This document shows, piece after piece, positions 47,461 through 62,011 of a stretch of 64,000 nucleotides of DNA. The number at the start of each line of letters is the position of its first letter. Positions within the stretch are counted from its first letter, which is position 1. The notes under the pieces are model-generated. The model saw only the letters and a list, made by a program, of their open reading frames with translations. It was not told the DNA's origin and did no database searches. Both the position numbers and the translations under genes were made by a program. This DNA comes from Cymbidium sinense (lineage: Eukaryota > Streptophyta > Magnoliopsida > Asparagales > Orchidaceae), in NCBI GenBank assembly GCA_021442155.1, contig CM038229.1, positions 98,681,271 through 98,745,270 of the forward strand, written 5' to 3'.

Positions 47461-47759
47461 ATCCACCAATCCTTGCAGCCTACTCTGGGAAGCCCTCATT
47501 CTATACACACATGCATTAGAAGAGTCCCTTAGAGCATTATTGGCACAACATAAATGAAGAAAGCAAAAAGAGAATGTTCTTTATTATATGAGGAGGTCGA
47601 TTGGAGAGAAATGAGATACTCTCGATAGAAGCACTTGTTTAATCTTTGTAGTCCAAAAGCTCCATCACTATATGTTATCTCACAAGATTACCTCATCTAG
47701 AGGATCCCAAAGTACTTGATGAAGACTATGCGATGGTCGCGTAAGATGATATTGCTTTT

Positions 47760-48290
47760 ACAATTTGATATCATATATGTTCCAGAAAGTAGTGAAGGGA
47801 CAAGTCTTAGCAGATTTTCTTGCTACACATCCATCCTCAGACTCTTCTCTTAATGATGATTGCCCGATGAGCAAATTATGCTCATTCATGAAAGAGAAAA
47901 ATCACAAATTTGAGAAATGTACTTTGATGGAGCCTCATGATCAAACAAGTCCAATATCTAAATTTCCCAAGAGCAAGAGCAGAATCGACATCATCTTCAT
48001 AACAAAGGAGGGATAATGAGATCATATGGATTGATGAGCCAAGAACTAATAATGAAGAATATGAAGCATTAAGTGGTGTCTGAAGAAGCTATTTTCATAG
48101 GCATTCAAAACTTGCATATTTTGGTGATTCTCGCCTTATTATAAATCAAGTACTTGGCATCATAGAATCAACAAGCTTGAGTTAGCTTTCTATCACGGTT
48201 CTCGAGCTTATGAAGCGATACCAAATATCACTAACTCGAGTCTCGATCCGAGAATAAAGCAAGCTTAGCAAAATTAGCTAAGAAATGACA
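47760..48290 (+). pseudogene. Ty3/Gypsy RNase H remnant (plus element)
   Basis: KVVKGQVLADFLATHPSSDS (47,780-47,870) is the standard link from RT to the plant Gypsy RNase H. It is followed near 47,917 by EMYFDGAS-like text in another frame (catalytic Asp) and, further on, by LIINQVL-like text. Broken by frame shifts. Confidence 0.8.
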
Positions 48291-48649
48291 AGTATGAATG
48301 GTGATTATGTCATGATTAGCATATTTACGATGAGTTCTAGAGCCAATAAAGTATCCTCCAGTGAGGGATTATTAAAAACCTACAGATGCGACTGAGGTTT
48401 CTCATACTCCCAAAATCAATAAGAAGTTGTACCAAGAAGAGCTAAGAATGACATTGCTTTAAAAAAGTAGTGAAGCCTTTGTAGAAGAGTCATGATTGGA
48501 GGCAACCCTTCATCGACTACTTTAAAGAAGGCAAATTACCAAATAATAAATCGCAGCTCAAATCAGAGAATGCTACACTATGCTTTCATCAACAATACTT
48601 TATATCATAGATCCTTTGAACAAATGTGGCTATGATGCCTAAAATGTAA

Positions 48650-49570
48650 ATGAAGCTAGCAAAGTGATGGTTGAAGTTCATGAAGGATTTTGTGGTACAC
48701 ATTAGTCCCAAGATGGCAAAAGATCAAAAGGATGAGATATTATTGGCCATCTATGGTGAGAGATTGTATTAATCATGCTAAGAAGTGTCATGAGTCAAGT
48801 ACATGGGAATCTCATCCATCAACCTCCAAATCCATTACACCCAATAATAGCATCGCCATTCAATGTTGTACATGTAATTGACCAATTGATCCACCGCCGG
48901 ACACGCTTCATCTAGCAACTAATTATTTTTGTGGGTAAGCTACCCATTTAAAGAAGTTAGACCAAGTGATCAACTTCTTCACATAATGTGGTCTATAGAT
49001 TTGAGTGCCACGCCAAATAATTTGATAATATACAACCTTTCAAAAGTGCAAAGATTTATAGATTCATTGATCGACACAAAATTGATTGGCGATACTCTTC
49101 AATATATAATCCAAGAGCAAATGGTTTGAGGCTTCAACAAGACATTAGTCAAATTGCTCAAGAAGATTCTCACTAAAAATAAGAGAGAATGGCATACCAA
49201 GCTAATAGAGGCTCTATGGGCATGAATCACCTACAAGAGACTAAAGCCACTCCTATTCATTGGTATTTGGAACTAAGCTTCTTCCGCCAAGTTGAGTTGC
49301 CTTCACTGAGTAGCCATCCAATACAATCTAATCAAGATCAAAATGCTCAGAATGGAGGAACTCGCTTTGATGAAGTTAGATTACAAGCTCATCAAAATCT
49401 AGAAGTCTATCGAGCAAAGATGTCCATGGCTTTTGACCAAGTGGCCTCAACATTCCAAAAAGGAGAATTGGTCGGTGAGAAGACCAATTATCCCCAATCA
49501 AAAATTTGGTGGCAAATTTGAGCCTAGGAAGGCCCTTTTGTCATTGAAAAATACCAAGGAGGGGCATACC
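48650..49570 (+). pseudogene. Integrase remnant (plus element)
   Basis: At 48,690-48,881: KRMRYYWPSMVRDCINHAKK and CHES, the HHCC zinc module, then HQPPNPLHP-like text. Core text near 49,060-49,130 includes a degenerate YNPRANGL (normally ending in the catalytic Glu). At 49,189-49,521 the C-terminal part reads ATPIHWYLELSFFRQVELPS, then LQAHQNLEVYRAKMSMAFDQ. This matches the 33.8 kb minus copy. Confidence 0.83.
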
Positions 49571-51204
49571 AACTCATCACCTAAAGGGTGAAAGACCAAT
49601 GCGCCAATTAATGGTCGATACTTAAAAAAAAAGTATTATACTTGATGACCATTATCAAGGTACAATAGAAATCTACAAGAGGGCATTTTTTTTAGTATAT
49701 CTATTTAGTCGACATCGCTTCATGAGATCCCTAAATAAACATACTAGATGAAGAATATTTTCATGAAAATTCTCTTGTTGGGGCATTTTAGATTTTATAT
49801 ATGATGAAATCAATGTTATGTTAAAATCCTTTAGTATATCAATTTAAAATTTTCATGTATTTGTGTATTTTCATCTTGAAAATTCTCTAAATGTACTTTA
49901 GAATTCTCCGCAAGATAGGGAATTTTTTTTAGTTTATGTTTATTTGAGTTGACATCATTCTATAAGACGAGATCCTCAAATATATTCTTATTCAGTTGAC
50001 ATCGAAGCTTTACCAAAATCCGAATATATCCATAATTGTTACTTGCAAGTTGCAAAAAAGAATCTGCATGAAAAACCCCTAAATGTCAAAAATTTATCTC
50101 TATTTGCCAAATGGAGATCAAGTCAAGAACTCCCAATTTAAGCTTCAATCAATTGTTAGAAACATCAACCTCTACATCCTAAAGTCTACATGGATGGGTT
50201 CTAAAGGTCAACTCAACAAGCCCACAAATATCGAAGTCGACGCCTCTCTCACTCAACAAGCCAAGAAAAGGTCATGAAAGAGCCTCGCTCATCGGGCCCG
50301 ATGACAAAACCACCAACAACACACTATAGCTTAAGTCGAAGACACAAGTAGTTCTAAAGGCCTAACCAACAAGTCCAAATTTGTTGGCGCTCTCCTCTCA
50401 ACAGAGAAAAGGCCGCGTGAAAGAGCCCTTCCTCGTCAATGATGATAACTATTCAATCTCAAAACCGGATAGTGATTACAAGCAATCATGATCCAAGAGA
50501 TCTCTACTTGATCGATGGATTAAGGCAATCGAGGAAAATTCAGTTACCTCAATCAATCTATATATTACCCATGGTGATATTTTAATTTATTCAAATGATG
50601 CGCAAGCTCAAAGCACGTCAAAGCCAATCTCTTCATCAAGTCTATTAAGCGGCACGAGGAAGCAATTCCATGCTTCGAACAAAGTCAATGGCTAAAGGAA
50701 TTTCATAGTTATTGATCATTAAAGCACCGTTGCTAGACTAATAACTAAATATTGATTTTATATAAGCTAGAAGGTTGGGTCATGTACCCTTCAATGAATC
50801 CATAAAAGTAGTAAGCATAGGGTTCATGGAGTTTATACACTTAGAACAAGTCATAGGGACAAATCAGTCGGTCCTTCATCAAATTTGTCAAGCCCAAAAC
50901 TACGATGGAAGGAATTTCCAAATTTGACGAACGAATAAACCAATTCTCCAAGGAATTATTCATCAAAATAAATAAAGCGATTCCTCCATCAAACCCAACC
51001 AAACACAAAAATAGGATTTGAGGAAACTCAAATTTTGACATAAAAGAAAGTGATATTAAATTGAAGCGAATGGATGGTGTAATAACTCTTATCTACCCCA
51101 AAATTCGATTGACCGATCGATCAATCCACGTCATTTAGCATGTTACGAATAAGGCGTCTTAATAAAAAATCTATCAAAGCTCAGAAAAGCTGCTAATTTA
51201 AAAT
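49571..51204 (+). mobile_element. 3' non-coding region of the plus element
   Basis: About 1.6 kb between integrase and the 3' LTR, without a supported frame. It is related, reversed, to 31,924-33,480. Short blocks repeat, for example around CAACAAGCCxAGAAAAGG and GACATCGxxxTATAAGA-type text. Confidence 0.65.
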
Positions 51205-52535
51205 GAGTTCTGTGACCCAAAAGGTCAACTAGTTTTCAATAAATGTGACTCACTCTCATGAATCATTTATTGTCTCCATATAAGTTAAAGTTAAGCCTAA
51301 TTGAATTGATGGGGTGTGATTGCATAAATCGAGGCTCGAGATGCGGGCGTCCGAAAAGGTTGAAACAATCTCGATCGATGAGCGAACTTTGTCATGTTGA
51401 ACATCAAAAGCTGGCGGGATATAAATATTGCACAACTTGATGATCAAGCCGTCAGTGATGCCGTCAATCTGTATCAAAGTTAGGAGGCATTGATCGGACT
51501 CCGTTCGTGAAATTGATGTACTTGAAATATTGAAATCATCAGAGTAAGGCTATTGATTGGATGAGTCATAAAATCGGAAACGCGTCATTTTGAGATGAAA
51601 TTATTCATTTGGCGTCGGCTTGAGCCATGACTCCAGATTGTGAAAATTGTCTTAGCATTGTCAAATTATCTTAAATTGATATATGTTGACATGCATATAG
51701 GCGTAAATAAAAATTAAAATTATTTAATCAATTTAAAATTTATTTAAAATCCCTAAATTTCCTTCCCCATGCTCAACTGTTCTCCCTTATTTTCGGTTTA
51801 TCTGGTTCAAAAAAAAGAAAAAATGGTTCCTCTCCTCTCTTTCCATTCCCACATTCGAAAGTCCTCAGCACAAGTAATTTTTCCGTCATTCTCCCTATCG
51901 ATTTCCACTGTTCTGCCTCTGCGCATCCCGCTGGACAATCCGTCGGTGTAATCCCGCCAGCCCGCTCTGCCTTCCCGCTGGCGCAATCCCTCAAACCAGC
52001 CCATTGGCCCATCCTCTTCCCTCCAACCCGCATCCCTCCACCACGGCTCCGTAAAATAATCCGTGGCCTGCTCTACAAAATGATCCCATCAGCTTCGTAA
52101 TTCTTCGAGCCCCAACCATTCCACTCTGGTCTGCTCTGTTTGGCCCGCCTCCACTCCAGCCCGCCTTCACTTCACTATGCGCCTCGCATCCCACTGCCTA
52201 TCCCACAACCTGGATAGCCCACTGCACATCCCATTCCATCCCAACCTGCATTACTGTTCATTGCCATTCCTTCCCATTCTGTACGATTTTCCTGCAGCAG
52301 TACCTGTCCAATTTTCTTTGATGAATTCTTTCGGTTCTAGCGTCGTCATTTTATCATTTTTTTTCTTCATTAAGAGATCACGTTAAGAGGTGAATTCTTT
52401 CATTTCAGCGTTCGCATTCACCGCTCAAATTCTCCATAAGCAAAGCTGAGAGGCGGGGATCTTCTCTTGGTTTTCGATATGCCTTGTTCCCTTGCAGGCA
52501 TTGCGAGAAAAATGAGTCATAACATGTGGATATAT

Positions 52536-52663
<128 letters not shown>

Positions 52664-52832
52664 TTTCCTTGCGGGTTTGATGGCCTCGTCATGCTCGAGA
52701 GTGAGAGATAAAGCTATATGGTGTCACAAGACATTGCTCTTGCTCTTGTCTTGAGTAAGCCAACATCAGTTGGATGTCTCTCCCCTAGATGAAATGCTAC
52801 GAAATTTTGTCAATTTAGACTTAGAAAAGGGT

Positions 52833-52853
52833 GGGGGGGGGGGGGGGGGGGGG
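52833..52853. repeat. 21-bp poly-G run
   Basis: Twenty-one consecutive G on the plus strand in the 3' LTR. The 5' LTR has only GGAGGGGATG at this place (near 39,030). Confidence 0.97.
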
Positions 52854-54950
52854 ATGAATATATTGCATTTATCTTCTTTGGGTTTGAGTGTCTCATCATC
52901 TCGAGGAGGTGATGAGATGAAAACTTGTTGTGGTGTCACAAGAGCAGCTTGCTACCTTCAAGAGGGCGTGTGAGTAAGCCAAAATAGCGTCAAATGCAGG
53001 GGATGATCTTTGGAAATTTAGACTAAAATTTAGGACTTAAACAAATTCAAATGGAAATTACCTAAAATTAAGTCAAACAAAAGAATATATGATAAATATG
53101 AAGATAAATGTTAAATCAAAGAGAAATAGAGAGAGCACTTAAAGAAAATTTTGGAAAGAATAGAACACTCATCTAAAATGCAAGTAAAATTTGGGAAGAC
53201 TAATTTAAACTCACAAAGTTTAATTGTAATTCTCTATGGCTTAAATTAAAGTAATAAGTGAGTTCTCTTTTCTTGTAAATTCTTCAAAATTAAACAAGCT
53301 TTAATTGGAATTTTGGGAGACTAATACCAAACTCCTAACAAACTTGTAATAAACTTAAAGCTTAAAAATTTGATATGGAGTTAAGGATGAATCCAAATTG
53401 GGTTTAATAACTCTTATATGAATATGGAGGTGATTACTATGCTAACTAATAAGCAGTAGAGCTAAAGCAATAAACCTTGAAATGAAAACTTTGATGTAAA
53501 TTGAACATAATCAAGTTGGGAGAATTGAAAAACTCAACAAATAAACTAAGTGCAAGTAATGTTTTAAACTACAATCTAAATCAAAATGCCTTCTTCACAT
53601 TTGGATGCAACTCTTTGTATATAAGCAGGGTATACTAAATCAAAATCTGCAAAATCAGGGCTTCCTTCAATCAATAATTAAAGAATTTTATTCTAATTAT
53701 GATTTTCAAAATCAATGATTTCATTAATTAGATAAAATTAGCTAATTATAACATGTGTAGGTGATAGATTTTAGTGCAAATTTTAATTTTAAATGTAAAA
53801 TTAAAAAAAAAATTAAATAAAAATCGAACTTAATCTCATAATTAAGAAATAAATACTACGTAAAATCTTAAATACACCACATGGGGCCATACGAATCTGA
53901 AATTCAAGTGTGCGAGGATCTTATGGTTGTTCATTTAGTTTTAGCATTGGTCGGGTTAACAAAACTAAAACCTATAATAAGAGTTTCAAATTAGTGAAAT
54001 ATTTGGCGATTACGTCGGTGACGTAGATCTAATCCTTTGTTAGCTAAACAAAGTTGGGGATCTAAAGCTCTTAAACATATTCAAATTAAGCAATTTTGAA
54101 ATCAAATTATGCTAAAGCGCATAAGAATTCTATCATTAAAAATTAATCAAACTCAATCTACCTTAGTAGCTGTTTATCATTAGTGATAAATTAAGAAAAT
54201 TCTAGCTCACAAAAGAGCCAATGTCTAATTAAGTGTCTGTTATGTTCACTCTCAATCAATCTCTTGCTTGTAAGGACTTTTCTCTATGTGGCTTGGCCAA
54301 TAGGCTCCATAAAGCAATTACAACCCGAGTCTCGATGGGGTGATTTGGCTAGTTAGCCTCCATTATGTTACGATCCGACCATATCACATATGCTTCTCAA
54401 TGTCTACGCCCTTTGAGTTATGAATCATAGGATATACTTGGTAGGGCAAATCTCTGTCGTATAAGGTAGACTTAAGCCCATCTCCTTGAAAAAAACCACC
54501 CAGTCTGAGGATTTCTTGGATGGCGTAACCCATGTGATGAGGATCCTTCATGGGTTGGGTCTCCTCGACTAAGTAGACTAGGGACATGATTGCAGAGATG
54601 ATGGACACATGGGATCTAGATGGGGCATCATCATTCCCACCATCAGTTTAAGCTAAAATGGTGAATTTCATAATCTAAATTCTAAAATTCCACCACCTTC
54701 TTATCTGGTATGTATTGATCTAATGATAGCCTTGTAATCGAAAGTTCTCTCTCACTCATTGAGTGGGGCAATTAACTATCTTGCTTTATAGGAAACACAG
54801 GAACCAGATCTAAAGTCCAAATGAGGATGAAATCTCTAGGTAGTGTCTTATCTATTATTCCATTTTTCTTCTAAAAATTATACACTTCAATCATACTCTC
54901 TTCAATTCAATAATGTCCTTAGAATTTTGAAGCCCATAGTGTAGAATCAG

Positions 54951-55600
54951 TGATTTAGGGAGAGTCTCCATTACCTTCTTTCTTCCTTTTTTGCTTATGC
55001 TCTTTCTCCTTATGAAGTTACTTTTTAATCCCTAAAGTGGATCTTTGCCTCGAGACTCTGTTGGCTTAGGCATTTTAGGGATGAAAAATTTTGCATTTTC
55101 ATAAATTTTTGCTTCATAGATTGAGAATGGTTGTTGCCCAAAAGTCTAAACTCTTCTCCATTTTTAGGTACTTTATATCTTGATGCATAGTTGATGGGAC
55201 CATGCCATACTCATGCAACCATGGTCACTCGAGAGCACTAAATGATGTATCAACATTGATTACATGAAACTTGGCCGTATATAAATCCCAAAACTTAGTG
55301 AAGAATAAAATAACCCAAGGTTTTCTATTTCTTATTGAAACCATGAACCGTCCTTATCTCTCCCAAGTTGTTAGATATCAAGTGATAATCCACTTAACTC
55401 ATAAGATTAATAAAGAACCGAGGATCAATCAATATTCAATTAATTAAGATGCCATCACTCTATTAATATATAGAGGCGGTTGTGATCCATTTGTTCCTTC
55501 GATCTTCTTAATTATTGAGAGATCTTGAGTTTGTAATGATTGATCATATATTTTTTGGCAAAATAAGCTTCACTCATAAGATCTTTGAGAGCACAGTATT
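54951..55600 (-). pseudogene. Protease region of the minus element, after the nested insertion
   Basis: Reverse complement of plus-element sequence at about 45,200-45,780. Minus-strand text near 55,290-55,190 corresponds to the FHVID...HEYGMVPST stretch of the plus copy. It is continuous in homology with 37,357 once the plus element is removed. Confidence 0.65.
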
Positions 55601-58600
55601 AAAGTTTCTCGTAGGACTTTTTACATTAAAGAGCCTCATACACACCTAATTGTGCGGGATCTTTCTTAGATGTGATAGAATATTATAATATATCTTTTCA
55701 CTTGATTTAGGATTTATTCTAGGATTCTTGGGAATGATATCTTCATTGACTTCAATTTGTTTTCCTTTGTCTTTATTTGAATTCTTCTTCTTTGATGATG
55801 GTGGTAAGACTTTACCACTTGTCAATAAACTTGAATCACCTTGTCTTTTCAGTTCCTCACGAAGAAATAATTTCTTCAAATTCACTTTTGATACGGAGGA
55901 TGGATCAAAATAGTTAAACTCACTTTTCAACTTCATACATTTCAATGTGATGTTGTTAAAGTCGACTCTTCTGCCGAGGAAAATATAAGTCTTCATCGAA
56001 CTATTATTTTTTTGTTGAGTCATTAGACAAAATTAGATGTTAACTCCTTAACTTACGCTTTCTTTTATGAAAGAATTTTGATGGTTTGGTCAAGTCCTAC
56101 GCCATTGTAATTTTGGAGTAGCGATCTTTGGAGAACATCTTAGTTGCATAAATGATTCGACATGTCTCTTGAGGCAAGATTCACTATCATCTTCTTCATC
56201 AACTCAATAATAGGAGTTTAGACATAAAGTCTGTAAGTTTCCATTTGGTTGGCTAATGACACTCCTTTAAATTATTAATAATCTTTTGAGTTATAGTTCT
56301 CTTCTTGAACTTCTTTTTCTTAGCCTTCTTCTTTGACTTATGAGGCTACGTTTAGTAGGCTCCTCATTCTGTGATGAAGTAGCCTCATCAAAAATCTGTT
56401 GATAATCCAAAATGCTTGGTTTAGGCATTTCTTTTAATTCAATATAGGTTCAAGTGGTGATTTCCACTTAACTCTAGGGACATCTTTTAGTGCTTCAATA
56501 TTTTCACGCTCTTCTTAGAGCTACTATTTTCCATTCTTTAATCTAAACTAATTTTTCCTTCCTTTTATCTTTAATTGATGATACAAAGAGGATGTAGTCA
56601 TCCTTGTAGACTCTCTTTTAGGTTGGCTAGAACACTATCGAATAATATAAATTTACCTCGTCTTTCTAGCTAATCTTTGAAGACATAAAAATCTTCAATA
56701 GGACGATGATATAGACAATAATTTGGATTATTGACTTGATCAACTTTTCAAACCTTTTACTTTTGGTAATTGTAGACTAGCTTTGACTACTTGTTAAAAT
56801 AATTTAGCCACGGTCTCTTCTAAAGAAATATTCTTTATTCATCTTTTCCTTAAGAGATGGCTTCATTCATTCATCATCTCTTGTTGCTTATTTTGGATGA
56901 TCTCCACCACTGGAAAAGTTTGAGGTTTATCATTGTCTCCAAATATCAATTTTGGTATTAGAATGGAATTCTTTCCTTTATCATCATTATACATTAGCTA
57001 TTTTCCTTTATCTACATTTTAGATTACTCATTTTTCACCACTTGAGCTATAGGAAGATGCATGAGTTTCATTTCTTCTAGGCGAAGGTTTATCTTTCTTT
57101 GATTTATATGTATAGATTTTAGACTTAGGAGATTTAACTTCTTAAATTTGGCCACCATATCAAGCAAGTCTTGGAATCTGTAATTGATGCCATACATAAA
57201 AATGGTACCATTTTATCATCTATATTGCCCATTAACAATTGGATCGCATGTTCTTCCTCCAATTATTATTCATATTTCATGCTTAGGTTAAGCCATTGAG
57301 TTACAATTTTGTCATTGATTCATCTTTTCACTTTTTTAGTAAGGCAAGGTCAATGATTGTTATCTTCGGTTGCTTGGCAAACCTTTTGACAAACATTATC
57401 TCTAGCTCAGAAGGTTTTACTCGAATCATTTGGCGATTCTGCGTACCACTCGAAAGCGGTTGATGTCGCTACTAAACGACAAAAGGTAGTGCATCATTTC
57501 CTTCTATGTTGCCAGTAGCCTTGAATTAGGCTAGATGTTATTTTGGATTATCATGCCCACTAAAATATTAAATTTTGGTAGTGAGTAACCTTTCGGGTAT
57601 GACACTTGATCAAATTCGGTTGGATAAGGAGACCACTCACCAACTTTTAGCCTACTTTAAAGCTATAATTGCCTTTATCTTTTCATTAATTAATATTTTA
57701 GTTGAGCAATTATTGTTCTGCTTACTAGCCACATTCTAAATTATAGGTTGAAGAGCTAGTTGATTAACTTCACGTCTCCCTTCGGGTATAGCATGTTATA
57801 GGAGCTTGAGGTATCAGTGGTATAGTGGTATAGGTTGTATTAGCTACATGTTGACTAGCAAATGAAATATGCTTTACATTTGATGTGATATTCTTTTCCA
57901 ACATATTCATCATGATATTCATTTGTACCATCATGTCATTCATCTTTGGTGAAATTTTCTATCTTTGGCTTCCCTTTGGCGCTTAATTTGTCTTTGCTCT
58001 CTAACTAGCCATGGTGTCAATCAATATGAGCTCTTCTTCTTCCTCTATTTTCTTATGTTGTTATGCTCCTTACTCATTCTTAGGGAAGAACTTGTCCTTC
58101 TCCTTGCGTTTGAGGATAGTTGTTCTAGTGACGATGATTGTAAAATCGTGTACCAGTTGATCATTTTGATTCAACTATATAAATAAGCTTCAACTCCCAT
58201 AACTTCATTTTCATTTTGTTCTTCTTCTTCTTCCTCTTGAGATTGAAGATCCATCTTCTCTTTTTTATGATGATTGTCCTTTGTAAGAATCAAATTGATT
58301 CAAGCTCCTTTGGATTCATATTGTTGATGATGATGTTGAAAAGTTCATCTATATGTCTCATCATATAAACAACTTCTACTTCCATAGTGTCCAGTTCATC
58401 ATCTTCTTCTTACATATGAATTTTTGTTCGATGCTTCCAATGGATCTCAAACATACATTTCTTCCACTAGGGGACTATAGTAGTGGTCAACTTTCTATCT
58501 GGGGTGAATCGATTGATGATGGGATCCCCAGAGGATTCTCAGGGTGTCCACCATCATATCTTTTATCGTGATATCCCTTATTTTAGTATCCACTTACGTT

Positions 58601-59677
58601 ATTTTTAAAGTAGATTTATGAGTATGTGCATGATGTCACACCTCTTTCTTTCTTTAGAATTTTAACGGGCCTTGGCCTTCATATTTGCTTACCCTTTGCG
58701 GACCTTTCAATAGTGGATTTTGGACATGCGGTCCAAGTGTCACACTCGATGCTCACCACGTGAAGCATAGGCTTGATGACTAGTTACCATAAGAGATGAC
58801 AACCTTCTTGGTGGAATCTCGGTATCTTTAATCATCATAGGCCTCACAAATTTTCTTTTCATTAAGTCTCTTTCTTTGGCCACTTTAAGAATATTGTATA
58901 TTCTAGCATACAATGTTTTAGGTTGTCTCTGGTGGTAGAGTTTGACAGTTGAGTCCGAAAAGTCCTCTTCACCTCACTAATAGAGCTATTCTTTACCCAT
59001 TTTAGATTATCAAAGTTGTTACGGGTAGGAATACTCGCTTATGGTATTGCTTATTCTGGTTATTTAAGTGGGATCTACTAAGCTCTCAACATAATATTTC
59101 TTCTTTTTCTTTGCCTTCTAGTTAATTTGCCGAGGAAGCCTCAAAATTATGTCTCAGGTATAAAGGTTTTAGTTGGCTTGTACCATGAGGCATCAAAGAT
59201 ATAGTTTGCCCACTAACAATTCTTTTCATCATGGGGCTTCAAATTGAGTCTTTCAAAATGGAAGTTCTCATTGAGAGAACTCTTTAATAGTGGTTGGTTG
59301 TTGAATTAGGTGAGCATGAAGAGTAGGAGCTTGATGGCGAGGCCTTTGACCTCGGAGGTGCACCACGGGTGGGTACTTCAAGAGTTGCCTATAATAGGGA
59401 AATTCACACTACCAAATTGAATGGTAGCTCCAACATCTTCTGTGTTGATGACAGTTAGCTAAGTAGATGTTTGCACCACGCCTAAACAAAGGAAAGGAGT
59501 GCTCAGAGATCCATTCTGATAAGTGAAAGATAGAGATTAGAAATTAGTAATTATTATTTCACCCTATACTTTCAAAATGTGAGGTACACAAAACAATAAT
59601 AGTGTAAAGTAATAGAATTACACATTTGATTTTTATTTTGAGTCTCACATTAGTAATGAATTTATTACATTTAAATC
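55601..59677 (-). pseudogene. gag region and leader of the minus element
   Basis: A 125-codon open stretch at 56,023-55,646 includes LLTSGKVLPPSSKKKNSNKD and IPKNPRINPKS, a basic linker whose plus-strand equivalent lies at 44,900-45,060. Further up, text at 57.1-57.3 kb mirrors the MGNxDDKMxPF stretch of the plus copy. The probable start ATG is at 59,514 (minus), matching 41,314 in the plus element, with ~160 bp of leader before the LTR. Broken in many places. Confidence 0.65.
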
Positions 59678-62011
59678 ATGGCTGAATTTTGATTTATTTA
59701 AAGCTATAAAAGGAGATGGAATAATAGATCACTTGAGATTTCATCCTCATTTGAGGACTTTAGATCTAGTTCCAAGTTTTCTATACGCAAGTACCTATAA
59801 TTAATTACCTCTCATGAGACATGACTTTCAATTAAGGCTAGTTTAGGTCGCTTAATGCGTAGTGTAAAAGCAACATGTGGAGTTTATAAATTTAGATTTA
59901 TGAAATTCATTATATTTAACTTAAAGAGGATGGTTGGGGAGCGATGACATGCCCATCTAGATCCCATGGTTCCATCATCAGAGCAGCCCTTAGTCTACTT
60001 AGTCGAGGAGGTAGTCCCAACTTAGGAAGGATCCACCGCCACCATGACACCCAAGTAATCTTTGTAGACCAAGGGTGATGTTTATCTAAGGAGATAAGTT
60101 TAAGTCCACCTCGTGACAGATGACTTTTTTCCCTATCAAGTGTACCCTATGATTCACATCTCAAGGTATAGAGCCATAAATACAGATCATGATCATAATA
60201 TAATGGTATCATTTGGTGGAAATCACCGTGAGGACTCTAATCATATAGATCATATATGAAGCCAACGTGAGCAGAGGACATGAGCCATGTCCTTGTTAGC
60301 ATGAAATTAATTGAGAGTGAATATAAAAATATATTTGATTTGACATTAGTTTTTTTGAGTTAAAGTTTTCTTAATTTATTTCTTTCAACAAACTATCGGA
60401 AGGTAGATTGAGTTATATTTTTTTAAGTTTTTTTAAAGATTGAATTTCATTTAACCATTTAGAGCTTAGTGATATATTAGATTTCACATTTGGATTGATA
60501 CTAAATTTAAGTTAGTTTAATATGAAATTAAAATCACATTTTGATGGAAGTATCCTTTCTAGTCAAAATCTCTATTCAACACAACCATCATCGGGTGGAT
60601 GTATTATTTCAGATCTTGACTCTATTAATTTAATAAGAATATCTCGTGTGTGATAGAATTATCTCCTCGGATATTTTAATAAGTTAAGATTCTTATAATA
60701 TTATTATTGGATTTTAAGATTTTGTTAACCTGACTCCCTAAGACCAAACTAGGAAGAAAACAAACATCCTTAGATAATAAGTTTAAGCATTGTAGTATTG
60801 GGGCCTATGTGAGTGTATTTAAGAATGCTTGCATAATTTTAAGGCATTGAATTTGGGTTTAATCATACTTCATAATATGTGCAAGAGTTCAATTGATGCC
60901 TTAATTAATACCTTATATTCGCTTGTACAATGTGTTAATGATGGCATTTGTGGAGCAAAATTAGATTTATATTTGCACTAAAAATATTGTATCCTTGCTT
61001 GCATTAAACTTATTCATTAAATTTATAAACTTGAATAGTTGATTCATGCTCATTAATGAACAATCAAAATTTTATGAGATTTACTTAAGCTTGCTTCACC
61101 TATTTTAACTTGATACAAGTCAAAGCATAACTCATTTGTTCATTTAAAATCCTTCTTATGTTGGTCAACAAGCTATTTGGGTTTACCAAAATCTTTGTTT
61201 GTACTTTTTAATTAAAATGTGCTATGAATTTCATTTTGAAGCTCTCTTTTATGACTTTACCCATTAGATGTACTATATATCAATTTCCTTTGTTAAGTGA
61301 ATTAGGTAAAGTGTAAGTCCTCTTATGAATTTCATTTGGATTATATTAGTTTTTAAGATAAACACTTAGATATATCAAAAATCTCATTGCATTTCAAATT
61401 TAATTTTAAATGTAAGATCCAAATGGTTTTTTAAGGCTACATTCATGAATCATGAGTTGCCTAATTAAATTTGCTTATAAGAAAACTACCAAATTCTTGC
61501 ACACTTTATTCTTAATTTAGAATTGGACATTTAGACTTACCACCAATCATGTCATTTAATATTCAATTGAGATCCTTACTTTATTTGACATCAAATGTGA
61601 TTATTCGGTGTTCAATTGATATTATTCATATTGATTACTTGTTCATAAATTTAACACTTTAAATATTCAAAGAGAGGCTTTAATCATATAAGAACACTTT
61701 AAATCCGGTATGGATTTACCTCTACATCAAGTTTCATATTTATTTAATAACTAGGCTTCAAATTTATGATGAGTCTCTTGTGAGTTTAATATTAGCCTCC
61801 AAGTTTCAACTAAAGCTTGCTTTTAAGGAGTTTGAAGAAAAGAGAACCCACTTTACCATGGAATTTAGTTTTAACAAGAATGGGTCCATATTGACTCTTT
61901 CCATCTTTATAAATGAAGCTAATGGGGTATCCTTGCACTTCATATCATTTGGTTGAGTTTAGAGGATTTGAGAGAAAGCTAGACTTTCAACTTGCTTAAA
62001 CTTTTTTGTAA
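59678..62011 (-). mobile_element. 5' LTR of the minus Gypsy element (2.3 kb)
   Basis: Aligns with 29,519-31,923 along its length, including the conserved 1.1 kb block (59,678-60,815) and the final CAACTTGCTTAAAC text. The last bases GTAAGCA of the other copy are GTAA then divergent here, so the outer end may be slightly eroded. No clear target duplication found. Confidence 0.68.

Noticed and set aside
41060..51204. Endogenous pararetrovirus (caulimovirid)
   Set aside because: LTRs and an integrase zinc module and core are present and the RT is of the plant Ty3/Gypsy type; no movement-protein text seen.
55728..55913. Plus-strand small frame
   Set aside because: Antisense of the gag-linker frame at 55,646-56,023.
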